This document shows positions 1 through 9,019 of a stretch of 64,000 nt of DNA, in pieces; the first letter of the stretch is position 1; the number at the start of each line of letters is the position of its first letter. The notes below the pieces were generated by a model. The model ran no database searches, was not told where the DNA came from, and worked only from the letters and a program-made list of their open reading frames with translations. The DNA is from Rhizobium herbae (GTDB lineage Bacteria; Pseudomonadota; Alphaproteobacteria; Rhizobiales; Rhizobiaceae), in contig NZ_JAGGJV010000005.1 of assembly GCF_017873135.1 (NCBI RefSeq), positions 124,001-188,000 on the forward strand. The letters are read 5' to 3'. The position numbers were made by a program, and so were the translations under genes.

Positions 1-781
1 GCAGACGTCGAGCGCGGTCGTCAAGAGCGCCATCGATGCCGTCGGTCAGATCGAAAGTTCGTCGCAGGAAATCAGCAGCATCATCGGCGTCATCGACGAG
101 ATCGCCTTCCAGACCAACCTGCTTGCCTTGAATGCAGGCGTCGAGGCAGCCCGTGCCGGCGATGCCGGCAAGGGTTTTGCCGTCGTTGCCCAGGAGGTGC
201 GCGAGCTCGCCCAGCGCTCTGCCAACGCGGCGAAGGAGATCAAGGCGCTGATTTCCAAATCCGGCCATCAGGTCAAGACCGGCGTCGAGCTGGTCGGCCA
301 GGCCGGAAAGGCGCTGGAAGTGATCGTCCACGAGGTCGACGAGATCAATCTGCGCGTCTCCTCGATCGTCGAGGCTGCCCGCGAACAGTCGATCGGGCTC
401 AACGACATCAACCGCGCCGTCAACGTCATGGATCAGGGCACGCAGCAGAACGCCGCCATGGTCGAGGAATCGACCGCTGCCAGCCACACGCTTGCCGCCG
501 AAGCGTCTGCACTGACGGCGCTGCTGTCCAACTTCAAGCTCGGGGAGACGTCGGACGTGAGCGCACGCCGCACGGCACCCGATGCCGGCATGCGTCGCAC
601 GCCTGCCGCTCCGGTGCGCAGTACCCCGGCTTCGAAATCGGGCATCCGGCCGGCATCGATCACCACACCCGCCGTTCAATCGCCGGCACGTTCCCTTGGG
701 CAGAAACTCGCCGGTGCATTCCAGGGGAATAGCGGAGCCGCTGCATCGGCGCCAGCCAATGACGGTTGGGACGAATTCTGA
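1..781 (+). CDS. Methyl-accepting chemotaxis protein, C-terminal part (5' truncated by window edge)
   Basis: The reading frame is open from base 2, so only the end of a receptor is present. It holds the highly conserved hairpin tip of the MCP signalling domain ([23 protein letters not shown]), which binds CheA and CheW, followed by the C-terminal coiled-coil arm. The tip is almost identical to the one in the receptor at 35194-37026. A low-complexity, proline- and alanine-rich linker of about 60 residues follows and ends in GWDEF. A terminal aromatic-x-x-x-Phe pentapeptide is the known tether for CheR/CheB (NWETF in E. coli), so this receptor is probably an adaptation-competent, high-abundance type. 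The sensor domain is outside the window, so the ligand is unknown. Confidence 0.95.
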   Translation, partial: QTSSAVVKSAIDAVGQIESSSQEISSIIGVIDEIAFQTNLLALNAGVEAARAGDAGKGFAVVAQEVRELAQRSANAAKEIKALISKSGHQVKTGVELVGQAGKALEVIVHEVDEINLRVSSIVEAAREQSIGLNDINRAVNVMDQGTQQNAAMVEESTAASHTLAAEASALTALLSNFKLGETSDVSARRTAPDAGMRRTPAAPVRSTPASKSGIRPASITTPAVQSPARSLGQKLAGAFQGNSGAAASAPANDGWDEF

Positions 782-1209
782 GTTGAAATCGGGCGCCGTC
801 CGCACGGCGTCCTGTTTCAAAATCCGGCAATGCCGACAGTGCCGCAACGCATCTGCACAATAAGTAAGCGGGATTGATGCTGCACTGCGATGCCACTGGC
901 TGTGATTCGCTGATTTCGGCGAGGTTTCCCGAACTGGCACGGTTCCTGCTTTGTAAAAGGCATGTCCAGAGGGGACTGCAATAATAAAACTGCGCCCATG
1001 AAGGTCGCGACAAACAAGGCCGCTTTCAGCCAAAGGTGATCCCGGATGTACGGACACCAACCGGCTGAAGGCGGCCTTTGCTTTTTCGGGCCGGTTTTTC
1101 TGCGCGGCCGCATTGGCGAAACACTCCGGCTCGATTATCTAAGTGCCAGCACATTGGACAAACAGGCAGCAGGGGCAAACCAGCCGCGCTGGCGGCAGGA
1201 GTGAATGGC
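782..1209. other. Intergenic region between the chemoreceptor and mrp, with one long hairpin
   Basis: This 428-base gap holds no convincing protein gene; the short frames in it have no family resemblance. It is less GC-rich than the genes, with AT-rich words around 985 (ataataaaac) that could belong to a promoter. Its most notable content is the long inverted repeat at 1016-1078, listed separately. Confidence 0.6.
1016..1086 (+). terminator. Long stem-loop followed by a T-run (terminator or 3' end of a small RNA)
   Basis: Bases 1016-1031 (AAGGCCGCTTTCAGCC) pair with 1063-1078 (GGCTGAAGGCGGCCTT) with one mismatch, leaving a 31-base loop. The stem is followed by TGCTTTTT. This looks like a Rho-independent terminator. 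It lies about 235 bases after the chemoreceptor stop and 125 before mrp, so it may end the receptor mRNA or an unannotated small RNA starting in the AT-rich stretch near 985. Confidence 0.5.
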
Positions 1210-2412
1210 ATGACCGACGTGACCAAGGAACAGGTTCTCGACAAGCTTCGGGGCGTTCGCGGACCGGATATGGACGGCAACATCGTTGATATGGGGCTGG
1301 TCTCGGATGTCTTCATCTCCGATTCCAAGGTTTATTTCTCGATCACCGTGCCGGCCGAGCGTGCGCGCGAACTCGATCCCCTGCGCGCCGCCGCCGAACG
1401 CGTCGTCAAGGACATCCCCGGCGTCAAGGGCGCCATGGTGGCGCTGACCGCAGACAAGAAGGGAACGTCTTCTTCTGCGCCGGTCCAGCGGCCCGCCGCC
1501 GCGCCATCCCAGCCGGGCCATTCGCACGCCGGCCATTCCCATGCGGGCCACAGCCATGCGACGGCCGCAGCCGCGCCGCGTACGCCAACGGCAGCGGCCA
1601 AAGCCGGCATTCCGGGCGTCGGCGCGATCATCGCGGTCGCGTCCGGCAAGGGCGGGGTCGGCAAGTCGACGACCTCGGTCAATCTTGCCCTGGCGCTGAA
1701 GGCCAACGGCCTGCGGGTCGGCATCCTCGATGCAGACATCTACGGCCCGTCGATGCCGCGCCTCCTGAAGATTGCCGGACGCCCGCAGCAGATCGAGGGC
1801 CGGATGATCCGGCCGATGGAAAACTACGGCATCAAGGTCATGTCGATGGGCTTCCTCGTCGACGAAGAGGTCGCGATGATCTGGCGCGGGCCGATGATCC
1901 AGTCGGCGCTGTTGCAGATGCTGCGCGAGGTTGCCTGGGGCGATCTCGACGTGCTCGTCGTCGACATGCCGCCGGGCACGGGCGACGCTCAGCTGACCAT
2001 GGCCCAGCAGGTGCCGCTCGCCGGTGCCGTCATCGTCTCGACGCCGCAGGACCTGGCGCTGATCGATGCGCGCAAGGGGCTGGCGATGTTCCGCAAGGTC
2101 GAGGTGCCGGTGCTCGGCATCATCGAGAACATGAGCTATTTCATCGCACCCGATACCGGCAATCGCTATGACATCTTCGGTCACGGCGGCGCCCGCAAGG
2201 AAGCCGAGCGCATCGGCGTGCCGTTCCTTGGCGAAGTGCCATTGACCATCGGCATCCGCGAGACGTCCGACTCCGGCACGCCGGTCGTCGTCTCCGAGCC
2301 CGATAGCGAGATTACCCGCGTCTATCGCGAGGTCGCCAGGAAGGTCTGGGATCAGGTCGCAGCCCACCAGGGCGACAAAGCCCGGACCATGCCGAACATC
2401 GTGTTCGAATAG
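1210..2412 (+). CDS. mrp: Mrp/NBP35-type iron-sulfur cluster carrier P-loop ATPase
   Basis: The 400-residue product has an N-terminal MIP18/DUF59 domain (about 1-80), a linker with three tandem GHSHA pentads (residues 103-117), and the ATPase domain with the deviant Walker A motif GKGGVGKST (about 146-154). Conserved downstream motifs include DADIYGPSMPR and VVDMPPGTGDAQLT. The family delivers Fe-S clusters to apo-proteins in the cytoplasm. The usual Cys-x-x-Cys of Mrp/Ind1 is absent: the matching place reads ENMSYFIAPDTGNRY, with Ala and Thr where the cysteines would be. The ATG at 1210 follows a GGCAGGAG ribosome site; GTG at 1201 is an alternative. The gene appears monocistronic. Confidence 0.92.
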   Translation: MTDVTKEQVLDKLRGVRGPDMDGNIVDMGLVSDVFISDSKVYFSITVPAERARELDPLRAAAERVVKDIPGVKGAMVALTADKKGTSSSAPVQRPAAAPSQPGHSHAGHSHAGHSHATAAAAPRTPTAAAKAGIPGVGAIIAVASGKGGVGKSTTSVNLALALKANGLRVGILDADIYGPSMPRLLKIAGRPQQIEGRMIRPMENYGIKVMSMGFLVDEEVAMIWRGPMIQSALLQMLREVAWGDLDVLVVDMPPGTGDAQLTMAQQVPLAGAVIVSTPQDLALIDARKGLAMFRKVEVPVLGIIENMSYFIAPDTGNRYDIFGHGGARKEAERIGVPFLGEVPLTIGIRETSDSGTPVVVSEPDSEITRVYREVARKVWDQVAAHQGDKARTMPNIVFE

Positions 2413-2832
2413 CGCGCCGGGGGAAACGAATCGTCGCTTCACACGCAGGGTTCCGTCTTTGGAAAACGCATCCCGCACATGCGAGCTGTTGACATTCTGT
2501 TGCGGTGCGTCGTTAAGTCTTCAGGCGACATTGTGGCGCTTTGCCACTTTCTGCATTGATTTTGAGTTTGCCTTGTTCCATATGCCTCCCCGCATCCGCA
2601 AGGATGCACCAGCGGTGCTGCCCTCCGTCGGGCTCCGCATGACCGTGATGACCGTTTGAGGGTTTGTCGTAAACGACGAGAGTTTCCATATGGACCTGCC
2701 GCGCGCAGCTTTGATGTCATACGGCCGGATTTTCCCGGTTTGCCATAACGTGGCTCCCTTGACCGCCTGTCGCCGCAGCGATGCGGCGATTGCCCGCGCC
2801 TGCACCGATGGTGCCCATGCAAGGGCCGTGGA
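2413..2832. other. Intergenic region before corA containing several small hairpins
   Basis: No credible protein gene is seen in these 420 bases. They contain clustered inverted repeats: GTGGC/GCCAC at 2533-2547, a GCATCC stem capped by a GCAA tetraloop at 2592-2607, and the overlapping GCACC-AGC-GGTGC at 2606-2618. Such a cluster before a divalent-cation transporter could be a structured 5' leader, but no known riboswitch consensus is recognised. Confidence 0.4.
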
Positions 2833-3810
2833 ATGATCACTGCTTATCGTGACAATGGGGAAGCCGTCGTCATCAGCGCGGTGAAGCCGCCTGTTTCCCT
2901 GCCATCGGATATCGTCTGGATCGACATGCTGCGCCCGGACAAGGCGGAGGATCTGCTGGTCGAAGGTTTTCTCGGCATCGACGTGCCGACACGCGACGAC
3001 CTGAAGGATATCGAACCTTCCAGCCGCCTCTATACGGCGAAGGACGCGGTGTTCATGACCGCATCGCTGGTCTGCAAGGCCGAAAGCGGACAGCCGGAAC
3101 TGACGGACGTGGCCTTCGTTCTGACGAAAGGGCTGCTGATCACCATCCGCTACGATGAACCGAAGGCTTTCGACCTGTTCACGGCGGCGATGCACCGCAT
3201 CCCCGGCGGCTGCACCACGGGAACGGTTCTGGTGACGCGGCTTTTCGAAACCATCGTCGATCGCACCGCGGAAATTCTCGAGATCGCCGTTGCCCGGATC
3301 GATGGTTTGTCGCTGCAGGTTTTTGGCGATCGTCCGGCCGGAAAGCGCCGCCCGCCCCATTTTCTGGAAGCCAAGCTGATGGATGTCGCGTCGCATCACC
3401 GGCTGGTGGCAAAGACGCGCGACAGCCTCGCCTCGCTCTCCCGCGTCCTGACCTTTCTCTACACGGTCCCGACCGTGCAGGAAAACAAGGATACCAAGGA
3501 ACTCTGCCGGACGATTTCGCGCGATATCCAGTCGCTGTCGGAACATGCCTCGTTCATTTCAGGAAACATCACCTTCCTGCTGGACGCCTCTCTCGGGCTG
3601 ATCAACGTCGAGCAGAACGCCATCATCAAGATTTTCTCGATCGCCGCGGTCGTCTTCCTCCCGCCGACCCTGGTCGCCTCGCTCTACGGCATGAATTTCG
3701 ATTTCATGCCCGAACTGAAATGGGCTTACGGTTATCCCATGGCCGTCGTCGGCATGGTGATATCGGCAATCGTCCCCTACTATTTCTTTCGCTGGAAAGG
3801 CTGGCTTTGA
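2833..3810 (+). CDS. corA: CorA-family magnesium/cobalt transporter
   Basis: The 325-residue protein has a large cytoplasmic N-terminal region followed by two C-terminal membrane helices. The first helix ends in the family signature GMN (in YGMNFDFMPELKW), and the second ends with a basic tail (FRWKGWL). CorA proteins form pentameric channels for Mg2+, and some relatives carry Co2+, Ni2+ or Zn2+. The next gene, kup, starts 17 bases downstream, so the two ion-uptake genes are probably cotranscribed. No Mg2+-sensing leader is identified, although the region upstream is rich in hairpins. Confidence 0.92.
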   Translation: MITAYRDNGEAVVISAVKPPVSLPSDIVWIDMLRPDKAEDLLVEGFLGIDVPTRDDLKDIEPSSRLYTAKDAVFMTASLVCKAESGQPELTDVAFVLTKGLLITIRYDEPKAFDLFTAAMHRIPGGCTTGTVLVTRLFETIVDRTAEILEIAVARIDGLSLQVFGDRPAGKRRPPHFLEAKLMDVASHHRLVAKTRDSLASLSRVLTFLYTVPTVQENKDTKELCRTISRDIQSLSEHASFISGNITFLLDASLGLINVEQNAIIKIFSIAAVVFLPPTLVASLYGMNFDFMPELKWAYGYPMAVVGMVISAIVPYYFFRWKGWL

Positions 3811-3827
3811 AAGCCTGAAATATTCAG

Positions 3828-5729
3828 ATGTCCCATTCGGTAGCTACTCCCGGAACACGCGATAAAGAATTGCGCAAGTTTCTGCTTCTTGTGCTCGGCT
3901 CGGTCGGCGTCGTTTACGGCGATATTGGCACGAGCCCACTCTATGCGTTCCGTGAGGCATTGCGCCCGGTTGCCGCCGACGGTGTCACGCGGTTCGAAGT
4001 CATCGGACTGATTTCGCTGATGATCTGGACATTGACGATCATCGTGACGCTGAAGTACGTGTTGTTTCTGCTGCGCGCCGACAACCACGGCGAGGGCGGA
4101 ACGCTGTCGCTTCTGGCCCTTTTGATGAAAGCCGGCAGCGGCCATGCGTCCCGGCTTTTCTTCATGGGGATCGCGGGCGCAGCGCTTTTCATCGGCGATG
4201 CGATGATCACGCCGGCTCTTTCGGTCCTGTCCGCAGTGGAAGGCCTGAAACTGGTGACGCCGGCGCTTTCCGAATACGTCGTGCCGATTTCCGTCGTCAT
4301 CCTGGTGCTGCTTTTCGCGGTCCAGTCGAAGGGCACCGCCGCGGTATCGAATTTCTTCGGGCCGATTACCGTCGTTTGGTTCCTTGTCATGGGCGCCGCC
4401 GGCATCGATCATATCCGCGACGACTTCGGCATCCTCTCGGCCTTCAATCCCTGGTACGCGGTCAACTTCCTGTTCAATGCCGGCTATGTCGGCATCGTTG
4501 TTCTCGGAGCGGTGTTCCTGACGGTGACGGGTGCCGAGGCACTTTACGCCGATCTTGGCCATTTCGGCCGCAAGCCGATCCAATGGGCCTGGATCTGCCT
4601 GGTCTTCCCAGCGCTGGCGCTCAACTATCTGGGGCAGGGCGCGCTTGTTCTGAAACATCCGGAAGCCATGTCCGACCCGTTCTTCCTGATGTTCCCGGAA
4701 TGGTCGCTGTTGCCGGTCGTCATCCTCGCCACCGCGGCGACGATCATTGCAAGCCAGGCGGTGATCACCGGCGCATTCTCGCTGACGCGCCAGGCGATCC
4801 ATCTCGGCTTCCTGCCGCGCATGGCGATCTTCCATACATCCGAGACCCAGACGGGCCAGATTTACGTTCCAAACGTCAACACCCTGCTTCTGTTCGGCGT
4901 CATGACGCTGGTCTTCGTGTTCGGCTCGTCGGAATCGCTGGCCACCGCCTATGGTATTTCCGTCACCGGCGCGATGGTTGTCACGACGCTGCTGGCCTTC
5001 GAATTCGTTCGCCTGCGCTGGAAATGGCCGCTCTATGCCGCCTGCCTCGTCCTGCTGCCGCTGCTGGCGCTCGAAATGGTCTTCCTGGGCGCCAATCTCC
5101 TGAAAATTCATGACGGCGGCTACGTTCCGGTGATGATCGCCATTACGTTCGTGGTCGTCATGTGGACATGGAAGCGCGGCACCAAGATCCTGCACGACAA
5201 GACAAGGCATACCGACATCCCGCTCGCCTCCTTCGTCAAGTCGATCGAACGCAAGAGCGAACACGCCCCTGTCTCCGTGCCGGGAACCGCCATCTTCCTG
5301 ACCAGCGATCCGGAATCGACGCCGGCCGCACTGCTGCACAACATCAAGCACAATCACGTCCTGCATGCGCAGAACTTCATCCTGACGATCCGCACCCTCA
5401 ACACGCCGGTGGTGCCCAAGGATCAGCGCGTCAGCGCCAGCAGCCTGTCCGAACGCTTCAGCCTGCTTGAAATGCGCTTCGGCTACATGGAGACCCAGAA
5501 TGTCTCGCAGGCGCTCGGCCTGTTCCGCAAGACGGGGTTGAAGTTCGACATCATGTCGACCTCGTTCTATCTCGGCCGACGCAAGCTGGTGCCCGATGCG
5601 CAGTCGGGCATGCCGCACTGGCAGGACAGGCTGTTCATCGGCCTTGCCAATGCCGCGATCGATCCCTCCGACTATTTCCGCCTGCCGACCAATCGCGTCG
5701 TCGAACTGGGCTCGCACGTCATCATCTGA
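3828..5729 (+). CDS. kup: Kup-type low-affinity potassium uptake protein
   Basis: The 633-residue protein carries the KUP/HAK signature near its N terminus ([19 protein letters not shown], from about residue 27), about twelve hydrophobic segments up to about residue 450, and a soluble C-terminal domain of about 180 residues. Length and order match the bacterial Kup family, which imports K+ coupled to protons at the inner membrane. Rhizobia often carry several kup copies; this one sits directly behind corA. A GC-rich inverted repeat at 5747-5780 follows the stop codon. Confidence 0.95.
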   Translation: MSHSVATPGTRDKELRKFLLLVLGSVGVVYGDIGTSPLYAFREALRPVAADGVTRFEVIGLISLMIWTLTIIVTLKYVLFLLRADNHGEGGTLSLLALLMKAGSGHASRLFFMGIAGAALFIGDAMITPALSVLSAVEGLKLVTPALSEYVVPISVVILVLLFAVQSKGTAAVSNFFGPITVVWFLVMGAAGIDHIRDDFGILSAFNPWYAVNFLFNAGYVGIVVLGAVFLTVTGAEALYADLGHFGRKPIQWAWICLVFPALALNYLGQGALVLKHPEAMSDPFFLMFPEWSLLPVVILATAATIIASQAVITGAFSLTRQAIHLGFLPRMAIFHTSETQTGQIYVPNVNTLLLFGVMTLVFVFGSSESLATAYGISVTGAMVVTTLLAFEFVRLRWKWPLYAACLVLLPLLALEMVFLGANLLKIHDGGYVPVMIAITFVVVMWTWKRGTKILHDKTRHTDIPLASFVKSIERKSEHAPVSVPGTAIFLTSDPESTPAALLHNIKHNHVLHAQNFILTIRTLNTPVVPKDQRVSASSLSERFSLLEMRFGYMETQNVSQALGLFRKTGLKFDIMSTSFYLGRRKLVPDAQSGMPHWQDRLFIGLANAAIDPSDYFRLPTNRVVELGSHVII

Positions 5730-5746
5730 GTGATCCGCATTGCGAA

Positions 5747-5780
5747 AACGCCTCCTCTGCCACGCCGGCGGGGAGGCGTT
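5747..5780 (+). terminator. Inverted repeat after kup, possible terminator
   Basis: AACGCCTCC (5747-5755) pairs with GGAGGCGTT (5772-5780) around a 16-base loop, 18 bases after the kup stop. No T-run follows, so termination without Rho is uncertain. Confidence 0.45.
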
Positions 5781-5983
5781 GTCGTCGCAATCCCTAATTC
5801 CGCGACGCCGCATTAACCAACCATCAAGGTTAATGCTTCATTGTCATCGCATGGTTGAGGCGGTAGACGCGCGATTGCGCGCGGCAGGACCGCTTGTCCG
5901 ATTCACTTTCGCGGGGAAAGGCGGTCCGGCTGTTGTTTGCCGGATGGATACCTGCGTTTGCCAGTGCGTGGAGTACGGTTTTG

Positions 5984-7162
5984 GTGCGTATGAGTAGACT
6001 GTCGCGTCTCAAGTCCGGTTTGTCGCCCGCGCGCTGGACTGCCCCGCTGATGCTCGGCATCGGCCTCTTTGTCGGTTTTCCCTCGGTTTCCGCCCATGCC
6101 GACCTTGCAACCTTTCTGTCCGGTATCAACCGTGGCGGCGAACGCTGGCGCATGCACATGACCCGCTCGCCGGCAGGCTCGCTGCACGAGGTCGAGATGG
6201 TCTTCAGCGATCCGCGCATCACCGGCGCGCTCGGCGACGGGGCAGGGATCGACATGCCGGATGGCGGCAAGGTGTCGCTGACAGCCGAACAGAAGCAGCC
6301 CGATCCGCGCACCGACGAGGACCGGGTGAACCGCAGGGATAAGAAGGGCCGCATCATCGCCGTCGCGCCGATGACGCCGCCGAAGGATTTTACCGCGGGC
6401 TCGATCCTGCAGCGCACCAGTTCGCTCACGGAGCCGCTGTTCGATACCGAGGAGCGGATGGCTTTTGCCAAGCCGAAGATCATCGGCAAGGAAATCCAGA
6501 TCGCCACGGCCTTCTACAAGAAGAAGGCGCCGAAGATCGATCCCGGCATGTCGCCGATGCTGGCAAGTCTCGTGACCAACCAGGGGGCCGACGTTCTGGC
6601 CACAGCCTATGGGCCGGCCGAACCGGACTACGCCCGCCAGTCGCCGTTCGATTCGATCCTGCGCGAGGACAAGACCGGCGGCCGCTTCATTCCCGACATC
6701 TCACCCGAAGACCATGCCTGGGCGGCAAATCCGCTGCCTGCGGGCGTGTTCTCCGAGGCCGAACAGAAATGCCTGACCTCCGGCATCTATTTCGAATCGC
6801 GCGGCGAATCGCTGAAAGGCCAGGCAGCCGTCGCCCAGGTCATCCTCAACCGCGTCCGCAACCCGGCCTATCCGGACACGATCTGCGCCGTCGTCTATCA
6901 GAACAAGGGCTGGTTCAACCGCTGCCAGTTCTCGTTTGCCTGCGACGGCATTCCCGACATCGTCTGGTCGCGCGCAAACTGGCAGACCGCCAAGGAAATC
7001 GCGCTGGCCGTCACCGCCGGCAAGATCTGGTTCCCGGAAGTCGGCTCCGCGACGCATTATCACGCGACCTATGTGAAGCCCGACTGGGGGCCGACGATGA
7101 AGCGGGTGTCCCGGATCGGCAAGCACATCTTCTACCGCACCTATGGCGGCGGATGGAGCTGA
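5984..7162 (+). CDS. SleB-type cell wall hydrolase with N-terminal signal/anchor
   Basis: The C-terminal third holds a SleB/Hydrolase_2 domain (YFESRGESLKGQAAVAQV, then ILNRVRNPAYPDTICAVVYQ), a fold of peptidoglycan-cleaving enzymes first known from spore cortex lysis but widespread in alphaproteobacteria. The N terminus (PLMLGIGLFVGFPSVSAHA) is a signal peptide or membrane anchor, so the enzyme acts in the periplasm. A middle region of about 200 residues is not recognised. A GGAGT site at 5970-5974 favours GTG at 5984; ATG at 5990 and a further upstream TTG at 5894 are alternatives. A function in wall remodelling during growth is inferred. Confidence 0.85.
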   Translation: MRMSRLSRLKSGLSPARWTAPLMLGIGLFVGFPSVSAHADLATFLSGINRGGERWRMHMTRSPAGSLHEVEMVFSDPRITGALGDGAGIDMPDGGKVSLTAEQKQPDPRTDEDRVNRRDKKGRIIAVAPMTPPKDFTAGSILQRTSSLTEPLFDTEERMAFAKPKIIGKEIQIATAFYKKKAPKIDPGMSPMLASLVTNQGADVLATAYGPAEPDYARQSPFDSILREDKTGGRFIPDISPEDHAWAANPLPAGVFSEAEQKCLTSGIYFESRGESLKGQAAVAQVILNRVRNPAYPDTICAVVYQNKGWFNRCQFSFACDGIPDIVWSRANWQTAKEIALAVTAGKIWFPEVGSATHYHATYVKPDWGPTMKRVSRIGKHIFYRTYGGGWS

Positions 7163-7315
7163 TATCGCCCGGATTGACGATGGCCGGATAACCTCCGGTC
7201 ATCCGCCGTTCCGGCAAAGCCCGCGATGATTCCCGGCGAATCCGGCGCGGCATGTGTGAAAATCCCATAACGCAATGTTTTTATTGAGTAATATTGTGGC
7301 CTAACAAGGGCCTTT

Positions 7316-7350
7316 GGTGCCTTGACTATGCAGGCACCTAAAACTATGTT
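7316..7350 (+). promoter_or_regulatory. Predicted housekeeping promoter of the F0 ATP synthase operon
   Basis: TTGACT at 7322-7327 and TATGTT at 7345-7350 are separated by exactly 17 bases, about 105 bases before the atpI start. An inverted repeat GGTGCC/GGCACC (7316-7321 and 7333-7338) overlaps the -35 box and part of the spacer and could be an operator. Confidence 0.6.
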
Positions 7351-7454
7351 GCGGCCGACTTCAGAACGGGCCGAGCGGTGGCTTCAAATCCGGCCTTTGT
7401 GTGACCAAGCTCGTGGTTTATGACCATGACGGGCAGCAAAAGGGAGGATGCCAC

Positions 7455-7820
7455 ATGACGGAAAACCGGAAAGAGGGTCTGGAAGATCGGCTGAAACGCC
7501 TCGGTTCCGAGCTGTCCGAAAGGCGCAAGGAAGATCCGAAGTACGCTGCGGACGAAGCGCGGGCAGCCGAAAACCGCAAGGGCTATCAGGTCGCCGTGAA
7601 GCTTTCGAGCGAATTTGTGGCGGCCATCATTGTCGGTGCACTTCTGGGCTATCTTTTGGACCATTTTGCGGGTACAGGGCCGTGGGGGATGATCATACTT
7701 CTCCTCCTTGGTTTTTGTGCCGGTGTGCTGAACGTCCTGCGTTCGGCGGGCATGGTGGCAGCGCCTCATCCCGCGGATCAGCTGGGAAAAGGCATCAAGA
7801 ACAAGAGTGACGACGCTTAG
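7455..7820 (+). CDS. atpI: ATP synthase accessory protein AtpI
   Basis: The 121-residue protein has a charged N-terminal half and two closely spaced hydrophobic helices (FVAAIIVGALLGYLL and WGMIILLLLGFCAGVLNVLR), the pattern of alphaproteobacterial AtpI. AtpI assists assembly of the c-ring and is the first gene of the F0 operon. The ATG at 7455 follows a strong AGGGAGG site at 7441-7447. The F1 genes are not in this window, in line with the usual alphaproteobacterial split of F0 and F1 operons. Confidence 0.93.
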   Translation: MTENRKEGLEDRLKRLGSELSERRKEDPKYAADEARAAENRKGYQVAVKLSSEFVAAIIVGALLGYLLDHFAGTGPWGMIILLLLGFCAGVLNVLRSAGMVAAPHPADQLGKGIKNKSDDA

Positions 7821-7882
7821 ACGCAGTCGTCGCAGGGTGAAATGTCCGCCATATGGCGGTTCAGTAACGAGAGAGAGCGGCT

Positions 7883-8644
7883 GTGGCAGGCGATAAGGTA
7901 GATCCGACCCACCAGTTTATGATCAACAAGATCTTTTCGATCGAGTTTGGCGGCATTGATTTTTCGTTCACCAACGCATCGCTGTTCATGGTCGCGACCG
8001 TTGTCGTGGCGGCCGGCTTTCTCTACTTCACGACGTCGAAGCGCAGCCTGGTTCCAGGCCGCATGCAGTCCGTCTCCGAGATTTCGTATGAATTCATTGC
8101 CTCCATGCTGCGCGAAGGCGCCGGCAGCCACGGCATGAAATTCTTCCCGATGGTGTTCTCGCTGTTCATGTTCATCCTGACGGCGAACATGCTCGGCATG
8201 ATCCCCTACTTTTTCACCATTACCAGCCAGATCATCGTGACCTTTGCGCTTGCGCTGTTCGTGATCGGCACGGTTCTGGTTTACGGTTTTTACAAGCACG
8301 GCCTTGGCTTCCTCAATGTGTTCGTGCCCTCTGGCGTACCCGGCATCCTTTTGCCACTCGTGATTTCCATCGAAATCATCTCCTTCCTGTCCCGCCCGAT
8401 CAGCCTTTCGGTTCGTCTCTTTGCGAACATGCTGGCCGGTCACATCACGCTGAAGGTGTTCGCAGGCTTCGTAGCCTCGCTCGGAACCCTTGGCGCGCTG
8501 GGTATCGGAGGGGCGGTTCTGCCGCTCATCATGACCGTGGCCCTCACGGGTCTCGAATTCCTCGTCGCCTTCCTCCAGGCCTATGTCTTTGCGGTGCTGA
8601 CGTGCATGTACCTCAACGACGCAGTGCATCCGGGTGGCCACTAA
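7883..8644 (+). CDS. atpB: F0F1 ATP synthase subunit a
   Basis: The 253-residue polytopic protein contains the subunit-a core with the essential arginine helix ([14 protein letters not shown]) and the conserved C-terminal [16 protein letters not shown]. Subunit a forms the proton half-channels that face the c-ring. It starts with GTG at 7883 behind a GAGAGAG purine stretch. It is the second gene of the F0 operon, 62 bases after atpI. Confidence 0.97.
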   Translation: MAGDKVDPTHQFMINKIFSIEFGGIDFSFTNASLFMVATVVVAAGFLYFTTSKRSLVPGRMQSVSEISYEFIASMLREGAGSHGMKFFPMVFSLFMFILTANMLGMIPYFFTITSQIIVTFALALFVIGTVLVYGFYKHGLGFLNVFVPSGVPGILLPLVISIEIISFLSRPISLSVRLFANMLAGHITLKVFAGFVASLGTLGALGIGGAVLPLIMTVALTGLEFLVAFLQAYVFAVLTCMYLNDAVHPGGH

Positions 8645-8660
8645 GGAATAAAGTCGTGGG

Positions 8661-8680
8661 GCTTTCCTTATCAGGAAAGT
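8661..8680 (+). other. Stem-loop between atpB and atpE
   Basis: CTTTCCT (8662-8668) pairs with AGGAAAG (8673-8679) around a 4-base loop, in the 76-base gap before atpE. Subunit c is needed in many copies per enzyme, so an mRNA-stabilising or translation-tuning element here is plausible. That role is an inference. Confidence 0.5.
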
Positions 8681-8720
8681 GCCAAAGTTAGCCGCAACAA
8701 CCATTTCGAAGGAGAAAATC

Positions 8721-8948
8721 ATGGACGCGGAAGCAGCAAAGTACATCGGCGCAGGTCTCGCTTGCCTCGGTATGGCCGGCACGGCTCTTGGCCTCGGCAA
8801 CATTTTCGGCAGCTACCTGTCGGGCGCCCTGCGCAACCCGTCGGCCGCTGACAGCCAGTTCGGCCGTCTCGTATTCGGCTTCGCCGTTACGGAAGCTCTG
8901 GGCATCTTCTCGCTGCTCGTAGCGCTGCTGCTCCTTTTCGCCGTCTAA
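8721..8948 (+). CDS. atpE: F0F1 ATP synthase subunit c
   Basis: The 75-residue hairpin of two helices has the glycine-rich first helix (GAGLACLGMAGTALGLG), the polar loop RNPSA, and the proton-binding acidic residue in the second helix (FAVTEALGIFSLL). Multiple copies form the rotating c-ring. The ATG at 8721 lies behind an excellent AAGGAG site, in line with the high copy number of this subunit. Length is normal for the family. Confidence 0.97.
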   Translation: MDAEAAKYIGAGLACLGMAGTALGLGNIFGSYLSGALRNPSAADSQFGRLVFGFAVTEALGIFSLLVALLLLFAV

Positions 8949-9019
8949 GTTCGGCCTGAAGGCAGGGCCGCGGTTCAAGCCGCGGCCCGCATCTTTTCTG
9001 AATGCACCTGGAGGTGAGC

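Noticed and set aside
3780..5813. A long (about 677-residue) minus-strand open frame opposite kup
   Set aside because: Its composition (His, Arg, Asp, Gln rich) is that of an antisense shadow in GC-rich DNA, and the plus strand carries a full Kup protein.
5812..5834. ATTAACC...GGTTAAT inverted repeat as a CtrA site
   Set aside because: The spacing between TTAA halves is 13 bases, not 7, so it does not fit the CtrA box; it is only a small inverted repeat.
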